Source: Pseudoduganella sp.
GTDB lineage: Bacteria > Pseudomonadota > Gammaproteobacteria > Burkholderiales > Burkholderiaceae_D
Length of the DNA stretch: 38,869 nt
NCBI GenBank assembly: GCA_021323265.1
Contig: JAJTCO010000044.1
Span: 1-38,869, forward strand
Reading direction: 5' to 3'
Part shown: one piece after another, positions 7,921 to 17,076 of the stretch
How positions within the stretch are numbered: the stretch's first letter is position 1
How the letters are laid out: every line of letters begins with the position of its first letter
The notes under the pieces: model-generated
The model's database searches: none
What the model was told of the DNA's origin: nothing
Seen by the model: only the letters and a program-made list of their open reading frames with translations
Position numbers and translations under genes: made by a program

Positions 7921-10281
7921 ATGCGTTCGCCCCAGGAACGATATGCCGCCGTGGTGTTGCCGTTTGCCCTGGCAGTGGCGGCGCTGACGCTGGTGGCCGT
8001 GCTCAGCGTGTTCATCATGTCCACGCTGCGCGCCTATGTGGCCGGGGAAAGCCACTGGTCGAAAGGGCAGAAGGCCGCCATCGCCAGCCTGCAGCGCTAC
8101 CTCGTCACGGCTGACGAGCAGGATTTCCAGCAGTTTCGCCACGCACTGGCCGTGCCGCTGTCGGACTTGCGGGCGCGGCGCGAAATGGATGCGGCGCAGC
8201 CCGACTGGGACGTGGTGCGCGCCGGCTTCCTGGGCGGACGCAATGCCGACGAAGACATTCGCGGCATGTACTGGCTCTACCGCAACTGCAAGGACGTTCC
8301 CCTGATGGCGCGCGCCATCGCCTATTGGCAACATAGCGACGAACACTTGCTGCGCCTGCGCGACCTGGGCGAACGCCTGCATGCCACGCCGCTGGCCGCG
8401 CGCCCCTCGCAGGACGTGTTCCTGCTGGAGTTGCAGGAAATCGACCGCCGCCTGTCGCCCCTCGCGCTGGGGTTTGCGGGCGCCATCAGCGATGCGGCGC
8501 GCCAGGTGACCCACGTCTTGCTCATGGTGCTGGGGCTGGCGGCCGCGCTGCTGGCCTGGAGCGGCCACCGCTACCTGCGCCGCTCGTTCGCGCGCCGCGC
8601 ACGCCTGCTGCGGCAGCTGCAGCAAAGCGAGGCGCAAGCCTTCGCGGAAAAGGAACTGGTGCAGGTGACCCTGGGTTCGATCGCCGACGCCGTCATCACC
8701 ACCGACCAGGCGCAGCGCGTCAGCTACTGCAACCGCAACGCGGAGCGCATGCTGGGCCTGCCCGCCGGCGCCCTGCTGGGGCGCCCGCTGGCCGAGGTGT
8801 GCCGCCTGACGGGCGCCGAGGGCGGCCTGCACCTGCTGGCCGCCGATGGCCGCCAGGTGCCGGTGGACCGCTCGCTGGCGCCGATCCATGCGCCCGATGG
8901 CGCCGCCATCGGCCAGGTCATCGTGCTGCACGACGCCAGCGAGGCGCGCCGCCACGCTGCCCAGCTGTCCTACCAGGCCACGCACGACGACCTGACCGAC
9001 ATCCTGAACCGGCGCGAATTCGAACGCCGCCTGCGCGAGCTGCTCGCTGCCATGCAGGACGGGGCGGCGGGCGAACACGCCGTGCTGTACCTGGACCTGG
9101 ACCGCTTCAAGATCATCAACGACACCAGCGGCCATGCCGCAGGCGACGAGCTGATCCGCCAGGTCAGCCAGCTGCTGCAGGCCACGCTGCGCGAACGCGA
9201 CATCGTCGGCCGCCTGGGCGGCGACGAATTCGGCATCATGCTGACGCACTGCACGCACGGCGACGCCGTGCGCGTGGCGGAAAAGGTGCGGCAAGCCGTG
9301 GTCGACCTGCGCTTCGTGTGGGGCGTGCGCAGCTACCGCATCGGCGTCAGCATCGGCGTGGTGCTGCTGGCGGGACGCCAGGGCAACCTGCGGGAAGTGA
9401 TGAAGTCGGCCGACGCCGCCTGCTACATGGCCAAGGAAAAGGGGCGCAACCGCATCCACCTGTACAGCGACGACGACGCCGAGCTGTCGGAGCGGCAGAC
9501 CGAGATGGAAGCGGTGTCGCGCATCCGCGCCGCACTGGAGAACGACCGCTTCTGCCTGCACCTGCAGAACATCGCCCCGCTCAAGGCGGGCGGCCAGACG
9601 CATGCCGAAGTGCTGCTGCGCATGCTTGACGAGCAGGGCGGCCTGGTGCCGCCGCTGGCCTTCATTCCCGCTGCCGAGCGCTACGACCTGATGCCCTTGC
9701 TGGACCGCTGGGTCATCCGCCACGCCTTTGCCGCGCTGGCGCAGCAGCCGCGCGGCACCAGCTGGGCCATCAACCTGTCCGGCGCCTCCGTGTGCGACGA
9801 AGGCTTGCTCGATTACGTGCTGCTGCAGCAGCGCGCCAGCGGCGTGGCGCTGGAGGACGTCTGTTTCGAGATCACGGAAACGGCGGCCGTGGCCAACCTG
9901 GCCCAGGCCGCCGCCCTGATCCAGGACTTGCAGGCGCAGGGCTGCCGCTTCGCGCTGGACGACTTCGGCGCCGGCATGTCCTCCTTTGCCTACCTCAAGC
10001 ACCTGCCGGTGGACTATGTGAAGATCGACGGCAGTTTCATCCGCGGCATCCTGCACAGCCCGACCGAACGCGCCATGGTGGAGGCGATCAACCAGATCGC
10101 CCACGTGATGGGCAAGCAGACCATTGCCGAATGCGTCGAGGAGGAGGCCGTGCTGGCTTGCCTGCGCGGCATCGGCATCGATTTCGTCCAGGGCTATGCC
10201 ATCGGACGGCCGCAACCATTGCCGGATTGGCAAGCGGTGAATAGGCGCCCGAACACCAGCCAGATCGGCGCTTTGAATTGA
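7921..10281 (+). CDS. Membrane-bound PAS-GGDEF-EAL c-di-GMP enzyme
   Basis: A 786-residue inner-membrane protein predicted to make and/or break c-di-GMP. Order: TM1 (about 10-32); a periplasmic helical region; TM2 (about 195-217, VTHVLLMVLGLAAALLAW); a PAS domain (about 246-350); GGDEF (about 360-520); EAL (about 540-780). The active-site motif GGDEF is intact at 433-437, and an RxxD inhibitory I-site (RERD, 424-427) lies five residues before it. In the EAL domain the signature reads EVLLR (Glu563), and NLS, EITE, DDFG (680-683), the lysine in VDYVKIDGSF, the late Glu in AECVE and QGYAIGRP are all present, so both activities look possible. No clear ribosome site precedes the ATG. It lies between flgF and flgG on the same strand, and its last 50 bp overlap the FlhDC-like box for flgG. 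No gene symbol is assigned. Confidence 0.93.
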   Translation: MRSPQERYAAVVLPFALAVAALTLVAVLSVFIMSTLRAYVAGESHWSKGQKAAIASLQRYLVTADEQDFQQFRHALAVPLSDLRARREMDAAQPDWDVVRAGFLGGRNADEDIRGMYWLYRNCKDVPLMARAIAYWQHSDEHLLRLRDLGERLHATPLAARPSQDVFLLELQEIDRRLSPLALGFAGAISDAARQVTHVLLMVLGLAAALLAWSGHRYLRRSFARRARLLRQLQQSEAQAFAEKELVQVTLGSIADAVITTDQAQRVSYCNRNAERMLGLPAGALLGRPLAEVCRLTGAEGGLHLLAADGRQVPVDRSLAPIHAPDGAAIGQVIVLHDASEARRHAAQLSYQATHDDLTDILNRREFERRLRELLAAMQDGAAGEHAVLYLDLDRFKIINDTSGHAAGDELIRQVSQLLQATLRERDIVGRLGGDEFGIMLTHCTHGDAVRVAEKVRQAVVDLRFVWGVRSYRIGVSIGVVLLAGRQGNLREVMKSADAACYMAKEKGRNRIHLYSDDDAELSERQTEMEAVSRIRAALENDRFCLHLQNIAPLKAGGQTHAEVLLRMLDEQGGLVPPLAFIPAAERYDLMPLLDRWVIRHAFAALAQQPRGTSWAINLSGASVCDEGLLDYVLLQQRASGVALEDVCFEITETAAVANLAQAAALIQDLQAQGCRFALDDFGAGMSSFAYLKHLPVDYVKIDGSFIRGILHSPTERAMVEAINQIAHVMGKQTIAECVEEEAVLACLRGIGIDFVQGYAIGRPQPLPDWQAVNRRPNTSQIGALN
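10232..10273 (+). promoter_or_regulatory. FlhDC-like operator upstream of flgG, inside the GGDEF-EAL 3' end
   Basis: AAGCGGTGAATAGGCG (10232-10247) is followed after 10 bp by the inverted half AAGCGCCGATCTGGCT (read on the minus strand, 10258-10273). The first half, with its flanks, is nearly identical to the flgA/flgB site: CAAGCGG-x-GAATAGG-x-GC is shared exactly. Its position, about 75-115 bp before the flgG ATG, suggests that flgGHIJ starts its own class II transcript. Function is inferred. Confidence 0.5.
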
Positions 10282-10346
10282 CCCCTGCCACGCGATAATG
10301 CCTGCATAGAAATACCGCTTAGTAATACCGGATAAGGGGCAGGCAA

Positions 10347-11129
10347 ATGATTCGATCACTGTGGATTGCCAAGACTGGCATGGAGGCGCAGCAGACCCAG
10401 ATGGACGTCACGTCCAACAACCTGGCCAATGTGCAGACCAACGGCTTCAAGAAGTCGCGCGCCGTCTTCGAGGACCTGCTGTACCAGAACATCCGCCAGC
10501 CGGGCGCAGCCTCGTCGCAGCAGACCCAGCTGCCCTCGGGCATGCAGCTGGGCACCGGCGTGCGTCCGGTGGCCATCGAGCGCATCCATACCCAGGGCAA
10601 CCCGCAATCGACCGGCAACGACAAGGACATGATGGTCAACGGCAACGGCTTTTTCACTGTCCTGCTGCCGGACGGCACCACCGCCTACACCCGCGACGGT
10701 TCCTTCCAGCGCGACAACAATGGCCAGATGGTGACGTCCAGCGGCTTCGTGCTGCAGCCGGCCATCACCATTCCGATCAATGCGCAAAGCATCACCGTGG
10801 CGCGCGACGGCACGGTGTCGGTCACCCTGCCGGGCCAGGTGGCGCCGCAGCAGATCGGCAACATCCAGCTGGCCACCTTCATCAACCCGACCGGGCTGGA
10901 ATCGAAGGGCGAGAACCTGTACGTGGAAACCGGTTCGTCCGGCGCCGCCACGGTCAACCAGCCGGGCACCAATGGCACCGGCGTGATCCTGCAGGGCTAT
11001 GTGGAAACATCGAACGTCAACGTGGTGGAGGAAATGGTCAACATGATCCAGACCCAGCGCGCCTACGAAATCAATTCGAAGGCGATCACCACGTCCGACC
11101 AGATGCTGCAGCGCCTGTCGCAGCTGTAA
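10347..11129 (+). CDS. flgG: Flagellar distal rod protein FlgG
   Basis: A 260-residue distal rod subunit, the usual family length. The N-terminus [39 protein letters not shown] is a textbook FlgG start, followed by the FlgG-specific insertion [13 protein letters not shown]. The central block has [20 protein letters not shown] and [12 protein letters not shown]; the C-terminus has [35 protein letters not shown] strong AAGGGG ribosome site lies 8 nt upstream. It opens a group with flgH, flgI and flgJ. Confidence 0.96.
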   Translation: MIRSLWIAKTGMEAQQTQMDVTSNNLANVQTNGFKKSRAVFEDLLYQNIRQPGAASSQQTQLPSGMQLGTGVRPVAIERIHTQGNPQSTGNDKDMMVNGNGFFTVLLPDGTTAYTRDGSFQRDNNGQMVTSSGFVLQPAITIPINAQSITVARDGTVSVTLPGQVAPQQIGNIQLATFINPTGLESKGENLYVETGSSGAATVNQPGTNGTGVILQGYVETSNVNVVEEMVNMIQTQRAYEINSKAITTSDQMLQRLSQL

Positions 11130-11144
11130 GCAAGCGAGCCTGCC

Positions 11145-11804
11145 ATGCGTTTCCGTCTTGCCGCCACCGTTGCCAGCATCCTGCTGCTGTCCGCCTGCGC
11201 CAGCGCGCCATCGTCGATCGTCGCCGGCCCCACCACGGCGCGCCCGCTGCCGCCGCCGTATCCGCCCGTGGCGCAGAACAATGGCGCCATCTACCAGAAC
11301 AACACCTACCGCCCGGCCTTTGAAGACCGGCGCGCGCGCCACGTGGGCGACGTGATCAATGTCGTCATCACGGAAAGCACCTCGGCCGTCAAGAACGGCG
11401 CCAGTTCGGGCAACAAGTCCGGCAGCGTCAACTTCGGCATTCCCGGCGTGTTCCAGAACAAGCTGGGCACCAATGTCGCCACCAGCGCCGACAACAAGTA
11501 CGCCGACGCCGACAACCAGTCCGTCAGCAACACCTTCACCGGCACCATCGGCGCCACCGTGGTGGAAGTGCTGCCCAACGGGAACCTGATCATTGCCGGC
11601 GAAAAGCAGGTGGGCCTGAACAAGGGCACCGAATACATCCGCATCTCCGGCATGGTGAACCCGGACACGATCGCCAACGGCAACTCGGTGGCGTCCACCG
11701 CGATCGCCGACGCCCGCGTCGAATACCGCACGAAGAGCAACCTGGACCACGCCGAAGTGCAGTCCATGCTGTCGCGCTTCTTCCTCAGCCTGCTGCCATT
11801 CTGA
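11145..11804 (+). CDS. flgH: Flagellar L-ring lipoprotein FlgH
   Basis: A 219-residue outer-membrane lipoprotein that forms the L-ring bushing. The signal peptide ends in a lipobox (LLLSACAS), with the lipidated cysteine at residue 18. Family blocks follow: NGAIYQNNTYRPAFEDRRARHVGDVINVVITE, then the Ser/Asn-rich ring region, VVEVLPNGNLIIAGEKQVGLNKGTEYIRISGMVNP, and the C-terminal LSRFFLSLLPF. It lies 15 bp after flgG and 2 bp before flgI, so it is cotranscribed with the other ring genes. Confidence 0.96.
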   Translation: MRFRLAATVASILLLSACASAPSSIVAGPTTARPLPPPYPPVAQNNGAIYQNNTYRPAFEDRRARHVGDVINVVITESTSAVKNGASSGNKSGSVNFGIPGVFQNKLGTNVATSADNKYADADNQSVSNTFTGTIGATVVEVLPNGNLIIAGEKQVGLNKGTEYIRISGMVNPDTIANGNSVASTAIADARVEYRTKSNLDHAEVQSMLSRFFLSLLPF

Positions 11805-11806
11805 CC

Positions 11807-12913
11807 ATGAACACTGTCAAGCTCCTGATCCTCTGCACGGCCCTGGCGCTGGCGCCGGCCGCCCAGGCGGAACGCCTGAAGGACCTGGCCAGCATTGCCG
11901 GCGTGCGCCAAAACCAGCTGATGGGCTACGGCCTGGTGGTCGGCCTCGACGGCTCGGGCGACCAGACCACGCAAACCCCATTTACCGTGCAGTCGGTGGC
12001 GTCCATGCTGCAGCAGATGGGCGTGGCACTGCCGCCCGGCACCACCTTGCAATTGAAGAACGTGGCGGCCGTGATGGTCACCACCAGCCTGCCGGCCTTC
12101 GCCCAGCCGGGCCAGCAGATCGACGTCACCGTCTCGTCCATGGGCAACGCCAAGTCGCTGCGCGGCGGCACGCTGCTGATGACCCCGCTCAAGGGCGCCG
12201 ATGGCCAGGTGTACGGCATGGCGCAGGGCAACGTGCTGGTGGGCGGCGTGGGCGCGCAGGCGCCCGGCGGCGGCGCCGCCGTGGTGGTCAACCACCTGTC
12301 GGTCGGGCGCATTTCCGGCGGCGCGACGGTGGAGCGCGCCGTGCCCACCACCCTGGGCGAAGGCAACCAGATCCGCCTGGAACTGAACAATACCGACTTC
12401 GCCACCGCCAGCCGCGTCGTCAGCGCCATCAACGACAAGTACGGCGCCGGCGTGGCGTACGCGCAGGATGGCCGCACCATCCGCGTCACCGCCCCCTCCT
12501 CGAGCGATGCGCGGGTGGCCTTCATCGGCGACCTGGAAAGCCTGGACGTGCGCCCGGCGCGCCAGGCCGCCAAGGTCATCATGAACGCGCGCACCGGCTC
12601 GGTGGTGATGAACCAGGAAGTGACGCTTGAGACGTGCGCCATTTCGCACGGCAACCTGTCAGTATCGGTAAGTGCCGACACCCAGGTCAGCCAGCCCAAT
12701 GCACTCAGCGGTGGGCAGACCGTCGTAGCCCAGCAGGGCAATGTGGACATCAAGAAAGATGCCGGCAAGGTCATCATGCTGCGCGGCGGCGCTTCGCTGG
12801 CCGACGTGGTCAAGGCGCTCAACGCCATCGGCGCGTCGCCCCAGGATTTGCTGGCCATCCTGCAGGCGATGAAGGCAGCGGGCTCGCTGCGCGCCGAGCT
12901 GGAAATCATTTGA
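11807..12913 (+). CDS. flgI: Flagellar P-ring protein FlgI
   Basis: A 368-residue periplasmic subunit of the P-ring around the distal rod. A cleavable signal peptide (MNTVKLLILCTALALAPAAQA) precedes the mature start ERLKDLASIAGVRQNQLMGYGLVVGLDGSGDQ, which is the family signature. Further conserved blocks are FAQPGQQIDVTVSSMGNAKSLRGGTLLMTPLKGADGQVY and the C-terminal LADVVKALNAIGASPQDLLAILQAMKAAGSLRAELEII. Assembly needs FlgA, encoded divergently upstream of flgB. It begins 2 bp after the flgH stop. Confidence 0.97.
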   Translation: MNTVKLLILCTALALAPAAQAERLKDLASIAGVRQNQLMGYGLVVGLDGSGDQTTQTPFTVQSVASMLQQMGVALPPGTTLQLKNVAAVMVTTSLPAFAQPGQQIDVTVSSMGNAKSLRGGTLLMTPLKGADGQVYGMAQGNVLVGGVGAQAPGGGAAVVVNHLSVGRISGGATVERAVPTTLGEGNQIRLELNNTDFATASRVVSAINDKYGAGVAYAQDGRTIRVTAPSSSDARVAFIGDLESLDVRPARQAAKVIMNARTGSVVMNQEVTLETCAISHGNLSVSVSADTQVSQPNALSGGQTVVAQQGNVDIKKDAGKVIMLRGGASLADVVKALNAIGASPQDLLAILQAMKAAGSLRAELEII

Positions 12914-12923
12914 GGACCCAGCC

Positions 12924-13811
12924 ATGATCCCACGGACCGCCACCAACGACCTCAGCCAAAACCTTGCCATCGACAGCAAGGGCCTGGGGGAGCTGCGCCA
13001 GTCGGCCCGTGCCGGCACGCCGGAAGCGCTGAAAAGCGCTTCCCAGCAGTTCGAAGCCATGTTCGTCAACATGATGATGAAGAGCATGCGCGACGCCACG
13101 CCGCAAGATGGCATTTTCGACAACCAGCAGACCAAGATGTTTACCACCATGCTGGACCAGCAGACCAGCCAGGACATTGCCAAGAAGGGCATCGGCCTGG
13201 CCGACGTGCTGGTGCGGCAACTGTCCAAGACGCTGCAGCAGCAGGATGTGAGCGCCGGCGACCCGATGGCGCGCGCGCTGCTGGACCAGGCCAAGCTGCA
13301 GCGCTCGATCGAGGCCAGCGGCGGCGCCGCGCGCACGGCCGCCAAGCCGGCCCACGTGCGCGCCTTCCAGGACAAGCTGGCCAGCCACGCGGAAGAAGCG
13401 AGCCGCGCTTCCGGCATCCCGGCCAAGTTCATGCTGGGCCAGGCGGCGCTGGAGTCGGGCTGGGGCCGGCGCGAGATCCGCGGCCGCGACGGCAGCAACA
13501 GCCACAACCTGTTCGGCATCAAGGCCGGCCCGGGCTGGAAGGGGCGCGTGGTGGAGACCGCCACCACCGAGTACGTGAACGGCAAGCCGCAGGTGCGGGT
13601 GGAGAAATTCCGCGCCTACGACAGTTATGCCGACAGCTTCAAGGACTATGCGCGCCTGTTGAGCAACAACCCGCGCTACGAAAAGGCGCTGGCCGCCGCC
13701 AACGGCACCGACGCGGCCGGCTTCGCGCGCAACCTGCAGCGCGCCGGCTACGCCACCGACCCCAACTATGCCACCAAGCTGGCCAGCATTATCAAACGGA
13801 CATTGGCGTAA
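12924..13811 (+). CDS. flgJ: Rod-capping protein and peptidoglycan hydrolase FlgJ
   Basis: A two-domain protein of 295 residues. The N-terminal half is the rod cap (SASQQFEAMFVNMMMKSMRDATPQ and DQQTSQDIAKKGIGLADVLVRQL). The C-terminal half is a glucosaminidase-type hydrolase that opens peptidoglycan for the rod; the catalytic glutamate is Glu177 in GQAALESGWG, followed by NSHNLFGIKAGPGWKG and the FRAYDSYADSFKDYARLL block. The fused two-domain form is typical of beta- and gammaproteobacteria. It starts 10 bp after flgI, and the flgK promoter begins 6 bp past its stop. Confidence 0.96.
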   Translation: MIPRTATNDLSQNLAIDSKGLGELRQSARAGTPEALKSASQQFEAMFVNMMMKSMRDATPQDGIFDNQQTKMFTTMLDQQTSQDIAKKGIGLADVLVRQLSKTLQQQDVSAGDPMARALLDQAKLQRSIEASGGAARTAAKPAHVRAFQDKLASHAEEASRASGIPAKFMLGQAALESGWGRREIRGRDGSNSHNLFGIKAGPGWKGRVVETATTEYVNGKPQVRVEKFRAYDSYADSFKDYARLLSNNPRYEKALAAANGTDAAGFARNLQRAGYATDPNYATKLASIIKRTLA

Positions 13812-13817
13812 GCCATT

Positions 13818-13844
13818 TCAAGTTTTGCTGGCCGGCGCCGTAAA
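13818..13844 (+). promoter_or_regulatory. Sigma-28 promoter of flgKL
   Basis: TCAAGTTT, 11 bp, then GCCGTAAA. The -10 octamer is identical to that of the flgMN promoter and the -35 has one mismatch to TAAAGTTT. The predicted start (about 13850) is only about 4 nt before the flgK ATG at 13855. Confidence 0.8.
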
Positions 13845-13854
13845 CTGAGACATC

Positions 13855-15813
13855 ATGAGTGCACTCTTCGGTATCGCAAAATCCGGCTTGATGGCCGCCC
13901 AGACCGGGCTGACCACGACCGGCCACAACATTGCCAACTCGGCAACGCCAGGCTATAGCCGCCAGGTCGTTGTCCAGGGCACGCCGCCGCCGGTGAGCAC
14001 CGGCGCCGGCTTCATCGGCACCGGAACCGAAGTGGCGCAGGTCAAGCGCATCTACGACGACTTCCTCAACAAGCAACTGCTCGGCGTGCAGGCGCAACAG
14101 GCGTCGGTCGACACCTACCTGAACCAGATCAGCCAGATCGACAACATGCTGGCCGACGCCACCGTCGGCCTGTCGCCCGCCCTGCAAGGCTTTTTCAAGG
14201 GTTTGCAGGACGCCAACTCGGCGCCGGCATCGACGGCGTCGCGCCAGGCCATGCTGTCAGCGGCCGAGACGCTGGCGGCACGCTTCCAGGGCATGAGCGA
14301 CCGCCTGAACGATCTGCAAAGCGGCACCAACAATGCCATCACGTCCAACGTGTCGGAATTGAACGCCTATGCGCGCCGGGTCGCCGATCTGAACAACCAG
14401 ATCGCCGGCATGTCCGTCGATCCCTCGCGTATTCCGAACGATTTGCTCGACCAGCGCGACCAGATCATCAGCGAGATGAACAAGATCATCAAGGTCAATG
14501 TGCAACCGGCCGACAACCACATGCTGAACGTGTCCTTCGGTTCGGGCCAGCCGCTGGTCATCGGCGGCACGTCGCAGGCGCTGGCCGTGGGCATGTCGGA
14601 TACCGATCCGAGCCGCGTGGTGGTCGGCTATGAAACGCAGAACCGCCTTGCCGTCCTGCCGGACGCGGTGCTGGTGGGCGGCGAGCTGGGCGGCTTGATG
14701 CAGTTCCGAAACGAAGGTCTCGACCAGGCGCAGAACCGGCTCGGCCTGATCGCTGCCGGCCTGGCCGACACCTTCAACGACCAGCACCGGCTGGGCCTGG
14801 ACTTGAACGGCCAGCCGGGCGGCAACTTCTTCAGCGATATCCAGGCCTATGTCGGTTACGACAAGGACAATGCCAGCACCAGCACGCTCGATATCCAGGC
14901 CACCATCGTCGATGGCGGTGCGCTGACCGGCGCCGACTACGACATGACCTTCAACGGCACCGACCTGGTGCTGACGCGCCGCACCGATGGCCAGGCCACC
15001 ACGATCACGCCCTTCCCGCAAGGTGGGGTGCCGCAGGTGATCGATGGTGTGTCCTTCAACATCACGGGCGTGCCCGTTACCGGTGACCGGGCCGAAGTGC
15101 GCCCCACCTACATGGCCGCGGCCGACCTGGAAGTGGCCATTCGCGACGGTTCCAAGCTGGCGCTGGCCGCGCCGATCAGCACCTCGACGCCGAGCAGCAA
15201 TACCGGCAAGGCCAGGATGAGCGCGGGCGAGGTCAACGCGGACTACCTGTTGCCGGGCAATACGCTCGCAGCACCGGTCAACCTGACGTATGACCTGGCC
15301 AGCAACACCCTCAACGGTTTCCCGGCGGTGGACGTGACCGTCACCGACGAAGCGGGCAATGCGACCGTGTTCCCGGCTGGCACGCCAGTGACCTACACCT
15401 CGGGCGCCGCGATCAGCTTCGGCGGCATCAGCTTCACGCTGACCGGCACGCCTGGCGATACCGATCAGTTCAACATCCGCCCTGGCAGCGGTGTCGGCGA
15501 CAACCGCAATGGCGTACTGCTGGCGGGGCTGCAGACGAAAAATACGATGTTGGATGGCAGCGCCACTTATCAGTCGACCTACGCCGGCCTGGTGAACATG
15601 ATCGGCAACCGGACGCGCGAAGCCGACATCGGCAGCGCCGCCATGGAAACGGCGGTGGCGCAGGCAACGGCAGTGCAGCAGTCGGTGTCGGGCGTGAACC
15701 TCGACGAGGAAGCGGCCAACCTGATCCGCTACCAGCAGGCTTACCAGGCGTCGGCCAAGGTCATGGCCACGGCCGCCACATTGTTCGACACCTTGCTGTC
15801 GCTGGGCAGTTAG
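13855..15813 (+). CDS. flgK: Hook-filament junction protein FlgK (HAP1)
   Basis: A 652-residue junction protein that joins hook and filament; FlgN is its chaperone. The start is fixed by the family sequence MSALFGIAKSGLMAAQTGLTTTGHNIANSATPGYSRQ. The N-terminal helical region extends to about residue 200 (SELNAYARRVADLNNQIAG), the middle is variable and beta-rich, and the C-terminus VSGVNLDEEAANLIRYQQAYQASAKVMATAATLFDTLL is typical. The upstream sigma-28 promoter makes it class III. No strong Shine-Dalgarno sequence is seen before the ATG, and the predicted transcript start leaves almost no leader. Confidence 0.96.
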   Translation: MSALFGIAKSGLMAAQTGLTTTGHNIANSATPGYSRQVVVQGTPPPVSTGAGFIGTGTEVAQVKRIYDDFLNKQLLGVQAQQASVDTYLNQISQIDNMLADATVGLSPALQGFFKGLQDANSAPASTASRQAMLSAAETLAARFQGMSDRLNDLQSGTNNAITSNVSELNAYARRVADLNNQIAGMSVDPSRIPNDLLDQRDQIISEMNKIIKVNVQPADNHMLNVSFGSGQPLVIGGTSQALAVGMSDTDPSRVVVGYETQNRLAVLPDAVLVGGELGGLMQFRNEGLDQAQNRLGLIAAGLADTFNDQHRLGLDLNGQPGGNFFSDIQAYVGYDKDNASTSTLDIQATIVDGGALTGADYDMTFNGTDLVLTRRTDGQATTITPFPQGGVPQVIDGVSFNITGVPVTGDRAEVRPTYMAAADLEVAIRDGSKLALAAPISTSTPSSNTGKARMSAGEVNADYLLPGNTLAAPVNLTYDLASNTLNGFPAVDVTVTDEAGNATVFPAGTPVTYTSGAAISFGGISFTLTGTPGDTDQFNIRPGSGVGDNRNGVLLAGLQTKNTMLDGSATYQSTYAGLVNMIGNRTREADIGSAAMETAVAQATAVQQSVSGVNLDEEAANLIRYQQAYQASAKVMATAATLFDTLLSLGS

Positions 15814-15834
15814 CCAATTTGAAGGAATAGCATC

Positions 15835-17076
15835 ATGGTTATGCGTATCAGTTCCCAGACGATCTACAACAGTGGCGTGAGCCAGCTGAACACCTTGCAA
15901 TCGCAACTGCAGCGGGCCCAGTTGCAGCTGTCGACCGGGCGCCGCGTGCTCACCCCGGCCGACGATCCGGTGGCTTCGGCGCGCGCGCTGGAAATCACCC
16001 AGTCGCAGGAATTGAACACCCAGTTCGTCACCAACCGCAGCAACGCACGCAGCTCACTGTCCCTGGTGGACCAGTCGCTGCAAACGACCGACGACCTGCT
16101 GCAGGACGTGAAACGGCTGATCGTCAATGCCGGTAACCCGGGGCTGTCGCAGCAGGACCGCCAGTCGCTGGCGACCGAGCTGGAAGGCCGCCTGGACGAC
16201 CTGCTGGGCCAGGCCAACGCCACCGACGGCACCGGCGGCTACCTGTTCTCGGGCTACGGCCTGAACACCCAGCCGTTCGCCAAGAATTCCACCGGCGCCG
16301 GCTACCAGGGCGACCAGGGCGCGCGCGAGCTGCAAGTGGCCAGTTCGCGCAAGGTGCCGATCAGCGTGTCGGGCTCGCAAGTGTATGAGGAAGTCCTGAC
16401 CGGCAACGGCACCTTCCTTACCGGCGCCGATCCCGCCAATGCGACGCGCGGCGGCGCCGGCATCATTTCGCCCGGCTCCGTGGTCGACATGGCGGCGCTG
16501 ACCGGGCACCAGTACACCATCGATTTCGCCGTGGTGCCGGCCACCCCGGGCGTGCCGGAAGTGGTGACCTTCACCGTCAACGACGTGACGGCCGGGACCC
16601 AGGTGCTGGCCAACCAGCCTTACCGGCCGGGCGAACCGATCGTGTTCGACGGCATGCAGCTCGACATCAAGGGCAAGCCGGCCGACCTCGACCAGTTTAC
16701 GGTCGAACCGAGCACCAACCAGTCGCTGTTTACCACGATGCGCAACCTGATCACGGCACTCAGCAACAGCCCGTCGAATCCGGTGGCCGATGCCCAGCGC
16801 ACCAACGATCTCAACGTGGCGAACCAGAACATCACCAACGCGCTGGACAAGGTGTTGTCGGTCCGCGCCAGCGTGGGTTCGGGCTTGAAGGAACTGGACC
16901 ATCTGGACAGCGCGGGGCTGGACTTGAACATCGCCTATGCCGAACAGATCGGCGACCTGCTCGATGCCGACCCGATCGAGACCATTTCCCGCTTCACCCA
17001 GCTGCAGACCAACCTGGAAGCGGCGCAGAAATCCTACAAGGCACTGACCGGCCTGTCGCTGTTCAACTTCATCTGA
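15835..17076 (+). CDS. flgL: Hook-filament junction protein FlgL (HAP3)
   Basis: A 413-residue flagellin-like junction protein. The N-terminus MRISSQTIYNSGVSQLNTLQSQLQRAQLQLSTGRRVLTPADDPVASARALEI is characteristic; the D0/D1 helices continue to about residue 140 and the C-terminal helix ends in LEAAQKSYKALTGLSLFNFI. Two starts are possible (15835 and 15841); the GAAGGAA upstream favours the first. It is cotranscribed with flgK, 21 bp apart. Its last 43 bp overlap, on the opposite strand, the 3' end of fliR. Confidence 0.95.
   Translation: MVMRISSQTIYNSGVSQLNTLQSQLQRAQLQLSTGRRVLTPADDPVASARALEITQSQELNTQFVTNRSNARSSLSLVDQSLQTTDDLLQDVKRLIVNAGNPGLSQQDRQSLATELEGRLDDLLGQANATDGTGGYLFSGYGLNTQPFAKNSTGAGYQGDQGARELQVASSRKVPISVSGSQVYEEVLTGNGTFLTGADPANATRGGAGIISPGSVVDMAALTGHQYTIDFAVVPATPGVPEVVTFTVNDVTAGTQVLANQPYRPGEPIVFDGMQLDIKGKPADLDQFTVEPSTNQSLFTTMRNLITALSNSPSNPVADAQRTNDLNVANQNITNALDKVLSVRASVGSGLKELDHLDSAGLDLNIAYAEQIGDLLDADPIETISRFTQLQTNLEAAQKSYKALTGLSLFNFI

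Noticed and set aside
7822..10359. 845-codon open frame antisense to the GGDEF-EAL gene
   Set aside because: His/Gln/Arg/Ala-rich composition typical of the complement of a high-GC gene; the plus-strand protein has intact catalytic motifs.
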